Shown here piece by piece: positions 7,511 through 14,496 of a stretch of 21,565 bases of DNA (within the stretch, counting starts at the first letter, position 1; every line of letters begins with the position of its first letter). Made by a program: the position numbers and the translations under genes. The notes beneath the pieces are model-generated. The model saw only the letters and a list, made by a program, of their open reading frames with translations. It was not told the origin of the DNA and did not search any database. Origin of the DNA: Thioalkalivibrio sp. (lineage in GTDB: Bacteria; Pseudomonadota; Gammaproteobacteria; Ectothiorhodospirales; Ectothiorhodospiraceae); assembly GCA_003550945.1 (NCBI GenBank), contig PULL01000235.1, forward strand, positions 1 to 21,565, read 5' to 3'.

Positions 7511-8674
7511 ATGAGCGGTCCACACATCGTTGTCTGTGCCGGCGAAACCTCGGGTGACAACCTCGCGGCGGGCATGATGCGATCCCTGCGCGAGCGCCGG
7601 CCGGAGCTGCGCTTTACCGGGATGGGCGGAGAAGCCATGCGGGCCGCCGGAGCCGAGACGCTGATCGACGTCTCCGAACTCGCCGTGATGGGACTCTGGG
7701 AAGTGATCACGCAATATCCCAGGCTCCGCGGCCTGCTGCGGAACATGCAGCGGCACCTGGAGGAGAGCCGCCCGGCGCTGCTGGTGCTGGTCGATTACGT
7801 GGAATTCAACCTCCGTCTCGGGGCCCACGCACGGCGTCTCGGCATCCCTGTGCTGTTTTATGTCAGCCCGCAGATCTGGGCCTGGCGCAAAAAGCGGATC
7901 CACCGCATCAAGCGCAGCGTGGACGCCATGGCCGTCCTGTTCCCGTTCGAGACGCGGGTCTATGAAGAGCACGGGATTCCGGTGCGCTACGTCGGCAACC
8001 CGCTGGTGGACCAGATGGAAACCCCGCTGCGCGACCTGCGCGCCGAACTCGGCCTGCCCGCCGATACGCAGGTGCTCGGCCTGCTGCCGGGTTCGCGGCG
8101 GGGCGAGATCCAGCGGCACTGGCCACTGCTGGTGGCCACGGCGCGCTGCCTGCAGCAGGAACATGGGCGCCTGCATTTCCTCGTGCCGCTGGCGCCCGGC
8201 TTCCGGCGCGAGACGTTGGAGGCGCTCGCACCGAGCGCGGGCCTGCCGATGACGCTGCTCACAGGCCCGGACCGCGCGCGGGAGGTAATGGCTGCAAGCG
8301 ACCTGCTGCTGATCAGTTCCGGTACCGCGACGCTCGAGGCCGCACTGCTGCAGACCCCGATGATCGTGATCTACAGGATGGCGCCTCTCAGCTACGCCCT
8401 GTTCTCGCGGCTGGTACGGGTGCCCCACGTGGCGCTGGCCAACATCGTCGGGGGCGGCCCTCTGGTGCCGGAACGGCTGCAGCGGGCCGCCAACCCTGAA
8501 GCTCTCTGCCGCGAAGCGCTGGGCCTGCTGCGGGATCCAGCGCAACTGGCGGCCATGCGCGCGTCACTCGGACAGGTTCGCAAGCGCCTCGGACCTGGCG
8601 GCGCCGACCGGCGCACCGCGGACGCGGTGCTCGAATTGCTGGACACTGGCCGGCTCGGTACCGCCCCGGGCTGA
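7511..8674 (+). CDS. lpxB: Lipid-A-disaccharide synthase
   Basis: 387 residues, slightly longer than E. coli LpxB (382). A GT19 glycosyltransferase, peripheral on the inner membrane, joining UDP-2,3-diacyl sugar to lipid X. Conserved segments are AGETSGD (10-16), ELAVMGLWEV (56-65), YVSPQIWAWRKKRI, LLPGSRRGEI, SSGTATLEAAL, MIVIYRM and NIVGGG. The aspartate matching the proposed catalytic residue is D95, but its context is DYVEFN instead of the DAPDFN of E. coli, and the usual GHP/GHT motif reads GNPLVD. Both changes are within what the family might tolerate. An AGGAAA Shine-Dalgarno precedes the ATG, and 68 bp separate it from gnnB, so it is probably cotranscribed. Confidence 0.95.
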   Translation: MSGPHIVVCAGETSGDNLAAGMMRSLRERRPELRFTGMGGEAMRAAGAETLIDVSELAVMGLWEVITQYPRLRGLLRNMQRHLEESRPALLVLVDYVEFNLRLGAHARRLGIPVLFYVSPQIWAWRKKRIHRIKRSVDAMAVLFPFETRVYEEHGIPVRYVGNPLVDQMETPLRDLRAELGLPADTQVLGLLPGSRRGEIQRHWPLLVATARCLQQEHGRLHFLVPLAPGFRRETLEALAPSAGLPMTLLTGPDRAREVMAASDLLLISSGTATLEAALLQTPMIVIYRMAPLSYALFSRLVRVPHVALANIVGGGPLVPERLQRAANPEALCREALGLLRDPAQLAAMRASLGQVRKRLGPGGADRRTADAVLELLDTGRLGTAPG

Positions 8675-8721
8675 GGGCGACCCGATCGCGGCGGCGCCGG
8701 CGTCAGAGGGCCCGAGCGCCG

Positions 8722-9114
8722 CTACTGCGAATGCACGAACGGGAAGATGTCGGTGATGCCCAGCGCGTCGGTGATCACCAGCAGCACCACGATGAACAGA
8801 ACCACGCCGAGGACACCGGCCCCCGCAGGCATCTCCTCCAGCCGATCGTTCAGCATCCGGATCTCGGCATCCGTCATCCGCGCCACGCGTTCGGCCGCGG
8901 CCTCCGGGGCGACGCCCATCGCCTGCAACTGCGCACGCACCTCCGTACGCTCCAGCTGGGCGAGCAGACGCTCGCGATCCACTGCCGACTGCTCCGCCTC
9001 GAGCAGAGAACCCGTTCCGAGCATGGAGGCGTACACCGGACTCGTAACCGCGCTGAACAGGGCAAGGGCACAGAGCAGCGCGACAATGCGGGTGAGCAGG
9101 GAGTGGCGGGGCAT
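8722..9114 (-). CDS. PA2779-like (DUF6627-type) small membrane protein
   Basis: 130 residues. An N-terminal signal or anchor (MPRHSLLTRIVALLCALALF, with a likely cleavage at VYA-S near residue 29) is followed by a charged helical region (LEAEQSAVDRERLLAQLERT, then DVR-like and LQAMGVAPEAAAERVARMTD motifs) and a C-terminal hydrophobic helix (AGVLGVVLFIVVLLVITDAL) ending ITDIFPFVHSQ. From memory this layout is that of the PA2779 family of Pseudomonas, whose function is unknown to me. In other genomes PA2779 is often next to a PA2778-type cysteine peptidase; none is seen here. A GGAGAA Shine-Dalgarno supports the ATG. It lies 56 bp downstream of the six-cysteine gene on the same strand. Confidence 0.8.
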   Translation of the reverse strand: MPRHSLLTRIVALLCALALFSAVTSPVYASMLGTGSLLEAEQSAVDRERLLAQLERTEVRAQLQAMGVAPEAAAERVARMTDAEIRMLNDRLEEMPAGAGVLGVVLFIVVLLVITDALGITDIFPFVHSQ

Positions 9115-9170
9115 CGGTGTTCTCCGTCGTTGGTCGAGGCAAAAGCTTACCCGACAATGCAGGTACCCGA

Positions 9171-9620
9171 TCAATCCGTGCGGGAACCGCGGCCGCGCTT
9201 GCGCACCGCGTAGTGGCTGATGGAACGCACGACCTCTCCGTAGGGAATGGCGTCCAGACCGCCCGGCGCCCGTTCCAGCTGCTGCAGGGTCCCGTCGATG
9301 TCGTCGGGCAGCGCGGCACCCGAAAGACGGGCCAGTGCGGCAATCCCGCCGCACTCCACCTTGACCTGCTTGCCGTGCGGCAGATGCTTTCCGGTATGCG
9401 TCATTCCCAGCGCGAACACCGCCTTTTCCCGCAGGGCCGCCAGAATCGCGCCGCAGCGTTCGTGGCCCGCGCGGGACAGGCAGCTGATCGCCTCGCGTTC
9501 GGCAATCAGCACGCGCTGCGAACGGCTGCAACCGGCACAACCCAGCAGGATCGCCTTGTTGAAATGGCAGCGCTGGGGGTCGTAACCCCCGTAGATTTCC
9601 TTGAACTCCTTCTCGTCCAT
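9171..9620 (-). CDS. Uncharacterised cytoplasmic protein with six cysteines
   Basis: 149 residues, MDEKEFKEIYGGYDPQRCHF onward; I do not recognise a named family. Six cysteines stand at 18, 28, 31, 47, 56 and 90, including a CAGC pair inside a CHFNKAILLGCAGCSRSQRV stretch followed by IAEREAISC. The spacing suggests metal binding (Zn or Fe-S), but this is inference. There is no signal peptide or membrane segment. The rest is mixed helical with GKQVKVECGGIAALARL and a basic C-terminal tail (VRKRGRGSRTD). The ATG has a plausible GAAGG Shine-Dalgarno. High-GC third-position use and the absence of stops over a cysteine-rich sequence support a real gene. Confidence 0.8.
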   Translation of the reverse strand: MDEKEFKEIYGGYDPQRCHFNKAILLGCAGCSRSQRVLIAEREAISCLSRAGHERCGAILAALREKAVFALGMTHTGKHLPHGKQVKVECGGIAALARLSGAALPDDIDGTLQQLERAPGGLDAIPYGEVVRSISHYAVRKRGRGSRTD

Positions 9621-9720
9621 TCCGGCCTTCGACGTTCGCCCGGGCTGGGCAGGCGACGGGATTTTCGCACAAACGCGGCCTGCCGGCCGCGGGCAGGCGG
9701 CTGGCTCGGCGTCCCCGGAC

Positions 9721-9729
9721 TGCTAGACT
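9721..9729 (+). promoter_or_regulatory. Candidate extended -10 element upstream of the membrane protein/TldD-like operon
   Basis: TGCTAGACT fits an extended -10 (TGn then TAGACT, 4 of 6 bases of TATAAT). It lies 47 bp before the ATG at 9776 in a 155-bp divergent gap. The matching -35 position reads CTGGCT, a poor match to TTGACA, so the element is only a candidate. Confidence 0.3.
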
Positions 9730-9775
9730 GAACACTGTTTCGGACATTCACCCGGCGCTGCGACCGGGACCGGAG

Positions 9776-10393
9776 ATGAGATTGCGAAGCTGGTTCCGTA
9801 TACCCCTGACGTTCAAGCTGTTCCTCGGCCTCGTGCTGCTCCAGGCGGTCACCGTCCTGTTGCTCTACGCGTGGTGGCGGACGGGATCCACCGACGCCGC
9901 GTTGACCTTCGGGGCGCTCGCGGTCGCCTCGGCGCTGTTCGCGGCACTCTGGCTGGCCGCTCTCGCGCGCGGCCACAGTGCAGCCGCCTTGCTGCGTGCC
10001 GAGGGCGATCTCGCGCGGGAGCGCGAGCGACAGAAACGCCTGACGGCCGAGGAGCGCGCGAAGGCTGTCGAGCGCGCGCGGCGGCAGGTCGAACGGGAAA
10101 CGCAGCGGGTCAGGAATCGCTCCAATGTGAAACTCTACGGCGCCTTCGCAGGTATCGCGGGCCTCGGCACCCTGCTGCTGCTGACCCAGTTTCTCTCGCT
10201 CGGCGTGCTGCTGATCAGTTCTTCCGGCGGCGCGGTCGCCGGTTACCTGCTCAGGGTCCGTCAGGAAGCCCGGCGCCAGACCCAGCTCGAGCGCGAAGAC
10301 GCACCGCGTCTGGTCCCGGGAACCCGCGTGCTGGCGGGACCCGGTGAGAGTGACACCGTGACCGGATCGATCAGCGAAGGGGACCGTCGTTGA
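9776..10393 (+). CDS. Uncharacterised polytopic membrane protein with cytoplasmic coiled coil
   Basis: 205 residues, no recognised family. Two hydrophobic helices (about 14-34 and 42-64) are followed by a highly charged heptad-like stretch (about 68-117: ERERQKRLTAEERAKAVER and RRQVERETQRVRNRS), then a second hydrophobic pair (about 119-140 and 142-160) and a polar C-terminus. The basic residues before helix 1 (MRLRSWFR) place the N-terminus in the cytoplasm, so the coiled coil between helices 2 and 3 would also be cytoplasmic. Its TGA overlaps the ATG of the TldD-like gene (TGATG), so the two are translationally coupled and likely act together. A GGAG lies immediately against the ATG, closer than ideal for a ribosome binding site, so the exact start is less certain. 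Confidence 0.8.
   Translation: MRLRSWFRIPLTFKLFLGLVLLQAVTVLLLYAWWRTGSTDAALTFGALAVASALFAALWLAALARGHSAAALLRAEGDLARERERQKRLTAEERAKAVERARRQVERETQRVRNRSNVKLYGAFAGIAGLGTLLLLTQFLSLGVLLISSSGGAVAGYLLRVRQEARRQTQLEREDAPRLVPGTRVLAGPGESDTVTGSISEGDRR
10377..10383 (+). promoter_or_regulatory. Ribosome binding site deciding the TldD-like start
   Basis: AAGGGGA ends 9 nt before the ATG at 10393. A TTG directly before it (10390) is also in frame, but the Shine-Dalgarno spacing and the TGATG coupling with the previous gene favour the ATG. Confidence 0.6.
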
Positions 10394-11850
10394 TGAACGC
10401 CCAAACCGAGCCGGACCTTCAGCAGGTCGCGCGCCGGGTCGTTGAACTCCTCCCGGCAGTCGACGACTGGTCGCTGCGAATCACCGATGTGGCTACGGAA
10501 ACGTTTTCGGTGCGCCGCGACGTGGTCGAGCCAGTCCAGCTCGGGCGGGATTCCGGCGTGATGGTCACCGTGTCCGATGCCGGCGGCATGGGCTATGCGG
10601 CGACCAGCGACCTCTCCCGCGCCGGGCTCGCCGACGCGGTGGAGCGTGCCCGGGACTGGGCGCGGCTGGCCGCGGCGCTAAGTCTGTTCCCGCCCGCGCC
10701 GCTCGGCCCCTCCAGAGTTCGCGACGCCTGGGAAGCTCCGGTTGCGAGGCCCTGGTCCGATCTGGACACCGCGTCCAAGCTGCAGTGGCTGCAGGCCCTC
10801 AACCGGCGGATGAAGCTGCACAACGCGATCGTCGACTGGTCCGCCGGGCTGGGCTACCAGCGGCGTGAAACCCTGCTGGTGAACGCGCGTGGCAGCGAGA
10901 TCCGGCAAAGCCAGCAGACGCTGGTTCCCTGGCTGCGTGCGGTGGCGAACCGGGGCGGAGAGACCCAGGTCCGCAGTTTCGGCCCGGATCTCGCTGGGCA
11001 GGGCGGACTGGAGCGCCTGGACCTGTTGCAGATCGACGCGCAACCGGAACGCGTGGCCAGCGAAGCACTGGCCCTGCTGGACGCACCCGAGTGCCCGGCC
11101 GGGACGATGGACCTGGTGCTGATGCCCGGCCAGATGACGCTTCAGATTCACGAGAGCATTGGGCACCCGCTGGAACTGGACCGCATTCTCGGGGACGAGC
11201 GCAATTACGCGGGGACGAGCTTCGTGACTCCGGAAATGTTCGGGAGCTTTCGCTATGGCTCCGAGCTGCTGAACGTCACCTTCGATCCTGGCGTGCCGGG
11301 TGAACTGGCCTCCTTCGGATACGACGATGAGGGCACGAAGGCCGAGCGACAGTGGCTGATCCGGGACGGCGTGCTCCTGCGCGGGCTCGGTGGCGCCACC
11401 TCGCAGGCGCGGTCGGGCCTGCCGGGGGTTGCCTGTGCCCGGGCGAGTTCCTGGAACCGTCCCCCGATCGACCGCATGGCCAACCTCAACGTCGAACCGG
11501 GCCAGAGCAGCCTGGACGATCTGATCCGCTCGGTCGAGCACGGGGTACTGATGGACACCAACCGCTCCTGGTCCATCGACGACTCGAGAAACAAGTTTCA
11601 GTTCGGTTGCGAGGTGGGCTGGCGCATCGAACACGGCGAATTGCGGGAACTCGTGCGCAACCCGGGATATCGCGGGATCTCCTCCGCCTTCTGGCGCAGC
11701 CTCGCCGGCGTCGGTCGCCGCGACAGCTTCCGGGTGATGGGTGTCGGAACCTGCGGCAAGGGCGAGCCCAACCAGATGATTGCGGTCGGCCATGCCTCGC
11801 CTCCCTGCCTTTTCCGCGGTGTGGCCGTCTTCGGCGGGACGGATTCCTGA
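10393..11850 (+). CDS. TldD-like metallopeptidase (TldD/PmbA family)
   Basis: 485 residues, like E. coli TldD (481). The TldD zinc motif H-E-x-x-x-H is intact as HESIGH at residues 253-258, followed by PLELD, which corresponds to the GLEGD of TldD and supplies the nearby acidic residue. The C-terminal GTCGKGEPNQMIAVGHASPP matches the CGK-x-G region of the family. The N-terminal domain (VRRDVVEPVQLGRDSGVMVT, GYAATSDLSRAGLADAVERA) is the usual alpha/beta half. TldD/TldE complexes digest unfolded peptides and mature some RiPPs such as microcin B17. Sequence details around the core differ from canonical TldD, so this looks like a paralogous subgroup. It is coupled by one-base overlaps to the membrane protein before it and to the TldE-like gene after it. 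Confidence 0.9.
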   Translation: MNAQTEPDLQQVARRVVELLPAVDDWSLRITDVATETFSVRRDVVEPVQLGRDSGVMVTVSDAGGMGYAATSDLSRAGLADAVERARDWARLAAALSLFPPAPLGPSRVRDAWEAPVARPWSDLDTASKLQWLQALNRRMKLHNAIVDWSAGLGYQRRETLLVNARGSEIRQSQQTLVPWLRAVANRGGETQVRSFGPDLAGQGGLERLDLLQIDAQPERVASEALALLDAPECPAGTMDLVLMPGQMTLQIHESIGHPLELDRILGDERNYAGTSFVTPEMFGSFRYGSELLNVTFDPGVPGELASFGYDDEGTKAERQWLIRDGVLLRGLGGATSQARSGLPGVACARASSWNRPPIDRMANLNVEPGQSSLDDLIRSVEHGVLMDTNRSWSIDDSRNKFQFGCEVGWRIEHGELRELVRNPGYRGISSAFWRSLAGVGRRDSFRVMGVGTCGKGEPNQMIAVGHASPPCLFRGVAVFGGTDS

Positions 11851-13166
11851 TGCGCGGGACCTTCAAGCGTGCGGCGGATACGCTGCAGGGACTGCTGCAA
11901 CCCGGCGAGGCTTTCACCGCGTTTTTCGAGGGCGAAGACTCGGACTTCTTGCGGCTGAACGGGAATCGGGTCCGGCAGGCGGGCAACGTCCGGCAGCAGA
12001 GCCTCACGGTGGACCTGGTTCACGGCGACCGGCATGTCCGTGGCACGCTGCCGCTCAGCGGCGACCCGGACGCCGACACCCTACAGCTGCGCGCGACGAG
12101 CGAGCGCTTGCGCGCAATGCTGCCCTTCGTGCCCCCGGACCCCTACCACGCCTGTGCGGGAGCCGATCCAACCGGCGACGACATCCGCAACGGGCGCCTG
12201 CCCGACCCGACCGAACTGCTGGGCGTGCTCACCGGCAGCGCGGAAGGCTGCGACCTGGTCGGCCACTGGGCTGGTGGCCGGCTTTACCGCGGCTTCGCAG
12301 GTTCGGCCGGACAATGGCGCTGGTTCGAAACCCAAAGCTTCAGCCTGGACTGGAGCCTGTATCACCGTGCGGACAAGGCCGTGAAGGGACGCTATGCGGG
12401 ACGCCACTGGGAGCCCGAAGCACTGGCGTCCAGGATGCAGGGGTCGAGGAATCAGCTGGAGATCATGGCCTGCGAGCCGGTCCGTCTGGATCCCGGTCAC
12501 TACCGGGTTTTTCTGGCGCCGGCCGCGCTGATGGAGATTCTATCGGTGATCGCGTGGCAGGGTTTTGGACTGCGTAGCCACCGCACCCGTCAGACACCGC
12601 TGCTCCAGCTCGCGGATGGCCAGGTCGCTCTACACCCGGAGGTGAACCTGGAAGAGCACTCCGCGGGCGGGCAGGCCCCGCGGTTCAGCCCGGAGGGTTT
12701 CGCATTGCCCGACCGGGTCGCGCTGATCTCCAGTGGCCGGCATGCCGGCTGCCTGGCCGACGTGCGTTCCAGTCGGGAGTACGGCGTGACGGTGAACGCG
12801 GCGGCCGAACGGCCCGAAAGCCTGGAAATGGCACCTGGCACGCTGGCCATGGAGCAGGCCGCCCGCGCGGTGGGCAACGGTCTGCTGGTCTCGGACCTCT
12901 GGTACGGCAACCTGTCGGATCGTGCGCGCTGCGCAGTAACCGGCATGACCCGCTACGCCTGCCTGAAGGTGGTCGACGGCATGGCCGTCGCACCGGTGGA
13001 CCCGATGCGCTTCGATGTCAGCCTGTATCAGCTGCTCGGGGAGAACCTGCTGGGCCTCACCCGGGAACGCGAACGCATTGTTGACACCGGAACCTACGGA
13101 CAGCGCTCCACCGCCAGCGCCCTGCTCCCCGGCGCGCTGGTCCGGGACTTTCCACTGACGCTTTGA
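11850..13166 (+). CDS. TldE/PmbA-like partner of the TldD-like peptidase
   Basis: 438 residues (E. coli TldE/PmbA 450). It lacks an HExxxH motif, as expected for the non-zinc half of a TldD/TldE heterodimer. Family features are the N-terminal alpha/beta domain (FFEGEDSDFLRLNGNRVRQA) and the C-terminal half: MEILSVIAWQGFGLRSHRTR, RFSPEGFALPDRVALISSGR, SSREYGVTVNAAAERPESLEM, LLVSDLWYGNLSD with TGMTRYACLKVVDG. Its ATG shares one base with the TldD-like stop (TGATG), so equal expression of the pair is expected. No clear substrate gene (RiPP precursor) is seen in the neighbourhood. Confidence 0.9.
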   Translation: MRGTFKRAADTLQGLLQPGEAFTAFFEGEDSDFLRLNGNRVRQAGNVRQQSLTVDLVHGDRHVRGTLPLSGDPDADTLQLRATSERLRAMLPFVPPDPYHACAGADPTGDDIRNGRLPDPTELLGVLTGSAEGCDLVGHWAGGRLYRGFAGSAGQWRWFETQSFSLDWSLYHRADKAVKGRYAGRHWEPEALASRMQGSRNQLEIMACEPVRLDPGHYRVFLAPAALMEILSVIAWQGFGLRSHRTRQTPLLQLADGQVALHPEVNLEEHSAGGQAPRFSPEGFALPDRVALISSGRHAGCLADVRSSREYGVTVNAAAERPESLEMAPGTLAMEQAARAVGNGLLVSDLWYGNLSDRARCAVTGMTRYACLKVVDGMAVAPVDPMRFDVSLYQLLGENLLGLTRERERIVDTGTYGQRSTASALLPGALVRDFPLTL

Positions 13167-13200
13167 TCCTCCACGGGTGGCGCCGAGCGCAGTCCTGCGG

Positions 13201-13560
13201 TCAAAAGCGGTGCGCCGGGCGATGCGCGGGGCGGGGCGGTGTGCGGGGAGCGCGCGAGATGCGTTGCGGACCAAAGCGCATCATCATCTCCGCGGCTGAA
13301 CGCAGATCGCTGCTGAAACGGATCCACACGCCGTCCGACCAGCGGCGCGTGACCATTCCGATCAGACGGCACCCGCCCTCGGGGGAGTAAGCCTCGGGAA
13401 AGACGACCTCCACGGACTGCCCGGAGAGCGGACCGGTGTACTCCAGGAAGACCCCACTGCGGCAGAGCTTGCGGGTCTGCACCCGCGCCGGCGCGCCATC
13501 TCCGGTGTCGAGAAGCACATCCGTGCGCAGCCAGATGCATTCATCGTCGTGGTGCTTCAT
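13201..13560 (-). CDS. PilZ-like domain protein with degenerate c-di-GMP motifs
   Basis: 119 residues. The core from about residue 25 to 82 reads like a PilZ beta-barrel: SGVFLEYTGPLSGQSVEVVF, GGCRLIGMVTRRWSDGVWIRF. In typical PilZ proteins an N-terminal RxxxR precedes a (D/N)-x-S-x-x-G motif. Here the motif position reads KLCRSG (31-36), with the acidic/amide and serine residues replaced by K and C, and the only RxxxR (R26-R30) lies directly against it, not at the usual distance. It may fold as PilZ but bind the ligand poorly or not at all. The C-terminal tail (RAPRTPPRPAHRPAHRF) is basic and proline-rich. The fold call is from pattern only. Confidence 0.7.
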   Translation of the reverse strand: MKHHDDECIWLRTDVLLDTGDGAPARVQTRKLCRSGVFLEYTGPLSGQSVEVVFPEAYSPEGGCRLIGMVTRRWSDGVWIRFSSDLRSAAEMMMRFGPQRISRAPRTPPRPAHRPAHRF

Positions 13561-13845
13561 CGCTGTTCCTCCTCCGCATTCCTGCCGGAACACGAACCCG
13601 GGCGCTCTGTCCGGCGCCTGTGTGATTCCCTGCTTATGAAGCGTAAACCCAGTCATCGGAGGGGGTAAGTCAGGCGAGCACCTAGGTATAAATACCCATG
13701 CCTCCGGATGCGGCAGAGGCACGCACCGCGAGTGACCATCGGGCGCAACAGCGGAAAGACATCCGCCAGACCAAGCTCACATTCCTCCGGAGCGTGCGTC
13801 GACCCCGACACCGGTTGGCGGATGCCGGGCGCAAACCCTTCCGCA
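13561..13845. other. 285-bp intergenic region between the NUDIX and PilZ-like genes
   Basis: No gene is supported here. It contains a ribosome binding site at its left end, a short GC stem (GGCGC-N8-GCGCC near 13600-13618) and the palindrome GGTATAAATACC at 13685-13696, which is strikingly AT-rich for this DNA. The promoter of the PilZ-like gene probably lies in this gap, but I cannot place it. Confidence 0.4.
13566..13575 (-). promoter_or_regulatory. Strong ribosome binding site fixing the PilZ-like start
   Basis: On the minus strand this reads GGAGGAGGAA, ending 5 nt before the ATG at 13560. The frame stays open for a further 54 codons upstream, but this site makes MKHHDDECIW the likely N-terminus. 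Confidence 0.75.
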
Positions 13846-14421
13846 CTACGCTTTTTTGGTGCCCGGTGGCACAGGGGGGTGCGGTGGCTCGACCCGAGGG
13901 GCGAATATTTGCTCCCCAAGGGTCTCGCGGTAGTCCTTCAACGCCCAGTGCACCGAGGGAAACGCGATGTCGTCGTAGGGGATTTCGTCGAAGCGGAACA
14001 GACCTACTTCCAGCGACTCGGGGCCCGGCTCCACCCGTGGGTGCCTGAGGCGGGCGCGATAGATCAGCTGCACCTGGCTGATCCGGGTAATCGAGTAGAT
14101 GGCGAGCAACTGGTCGATTTCCAGTTCCGCCCTCGCCTCCTCCCAGGCCTCCCGTACTGCGCCCGCCGCGGGGCTCTCGCCCAGTTCCAGATAACCGGCG
14201 GGCAGCGTCCAGAACCCCTTCCGTGGGGCGATGGCGCGGCGGCACAACAGGATGCGGTCCTGCCAGCCGGCCACGCAGCCGACCACGATCAGCGGATTCT
14301 CATACTGAATGAAGCCACAGGTATCGCAGACCAGCCGCCTGCGGTCGTCACCCTCGGGAACGCGACGGCTGAAGTTGTCGGGATCGTCCGGTTGGCTGCC
14401 ACTCATCGGCTGTTGCACCAT
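13846..14421 (-). CDS. NUDIX hydrolase with partial zinc ribbon
   Basis: 191 residues. The Nudix box lies at residues 76-98 (GYLELGESPAAGAVREAWEE followed by ARA). All glutamates needed for Mg2+ are present (E82, E91, E94, E95), but the glycine near the end of the consensus is R97. A preceding segment, RRRLVCDTCGFIQYENPLIV, is the second half of the zinc ribbon found in COG1051-type Nudix enzymes. The first CxxC knuckle expected near the N-terminus is absent, leaving only C32 and C35. Substrate cannot be read from sequence; relatives hydrolyse nucleoside-diphosphate derivatives. Starts at 14421 or 14406 (MSGSQP) are both possible, and neither has a good Shine-Dalgarno. The gene lies 75 bp downstream of argE. 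Confidence 0.9.
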   Translation of the reverse strand: MVQQPMSGSQPDDPDNFSRRVPEGDDRRRLVCDTCGFIQYENPLIVVGCVAGWQDRILLCRRAIAPRKGFWTLPAGYLELGESPAAGAVREAWEEARAELEIDQLLAIYSITRISQVQLIYRARLRHPRVEPGPESLEVGLFRFDEIPYDDIAFPSVHWALKDYRETLGEQIFAPRVEPPHPPVPPGTKKA

Positions 14422-14496
14422 CGCGTTGACACACCGGGCCGCAGCCCGGCGGAGAGGCCTCCCGGCCGCTGAACTGAACCGGACTTCATACCCTGG

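Noticed and set aside
5238..7523. 761-codon open frame antisense to gnnA and gnnB
   Set aside because: It has no family resemblance, while the opposite strand encodes two complete enzymes with catalytic motifs.
8675..8721. Terminator between convergent lpxB and the PA2779-like gene
   Set aside because: GC-rich with short imperfect stems but no T tract on either strand.
13167..13200. Bidirectional terminator between the TldE-like and PilZ-like genes
   Set aside because: The 34-bp gap holds no stable stem followed by T residues.
13561..13722. N-terminal extension of the PilZ-like protein
   Set aside because: The frame is open, but a strong ribosome binding site precedes the ATG at 13560 and the extension looks like non-coding translation.
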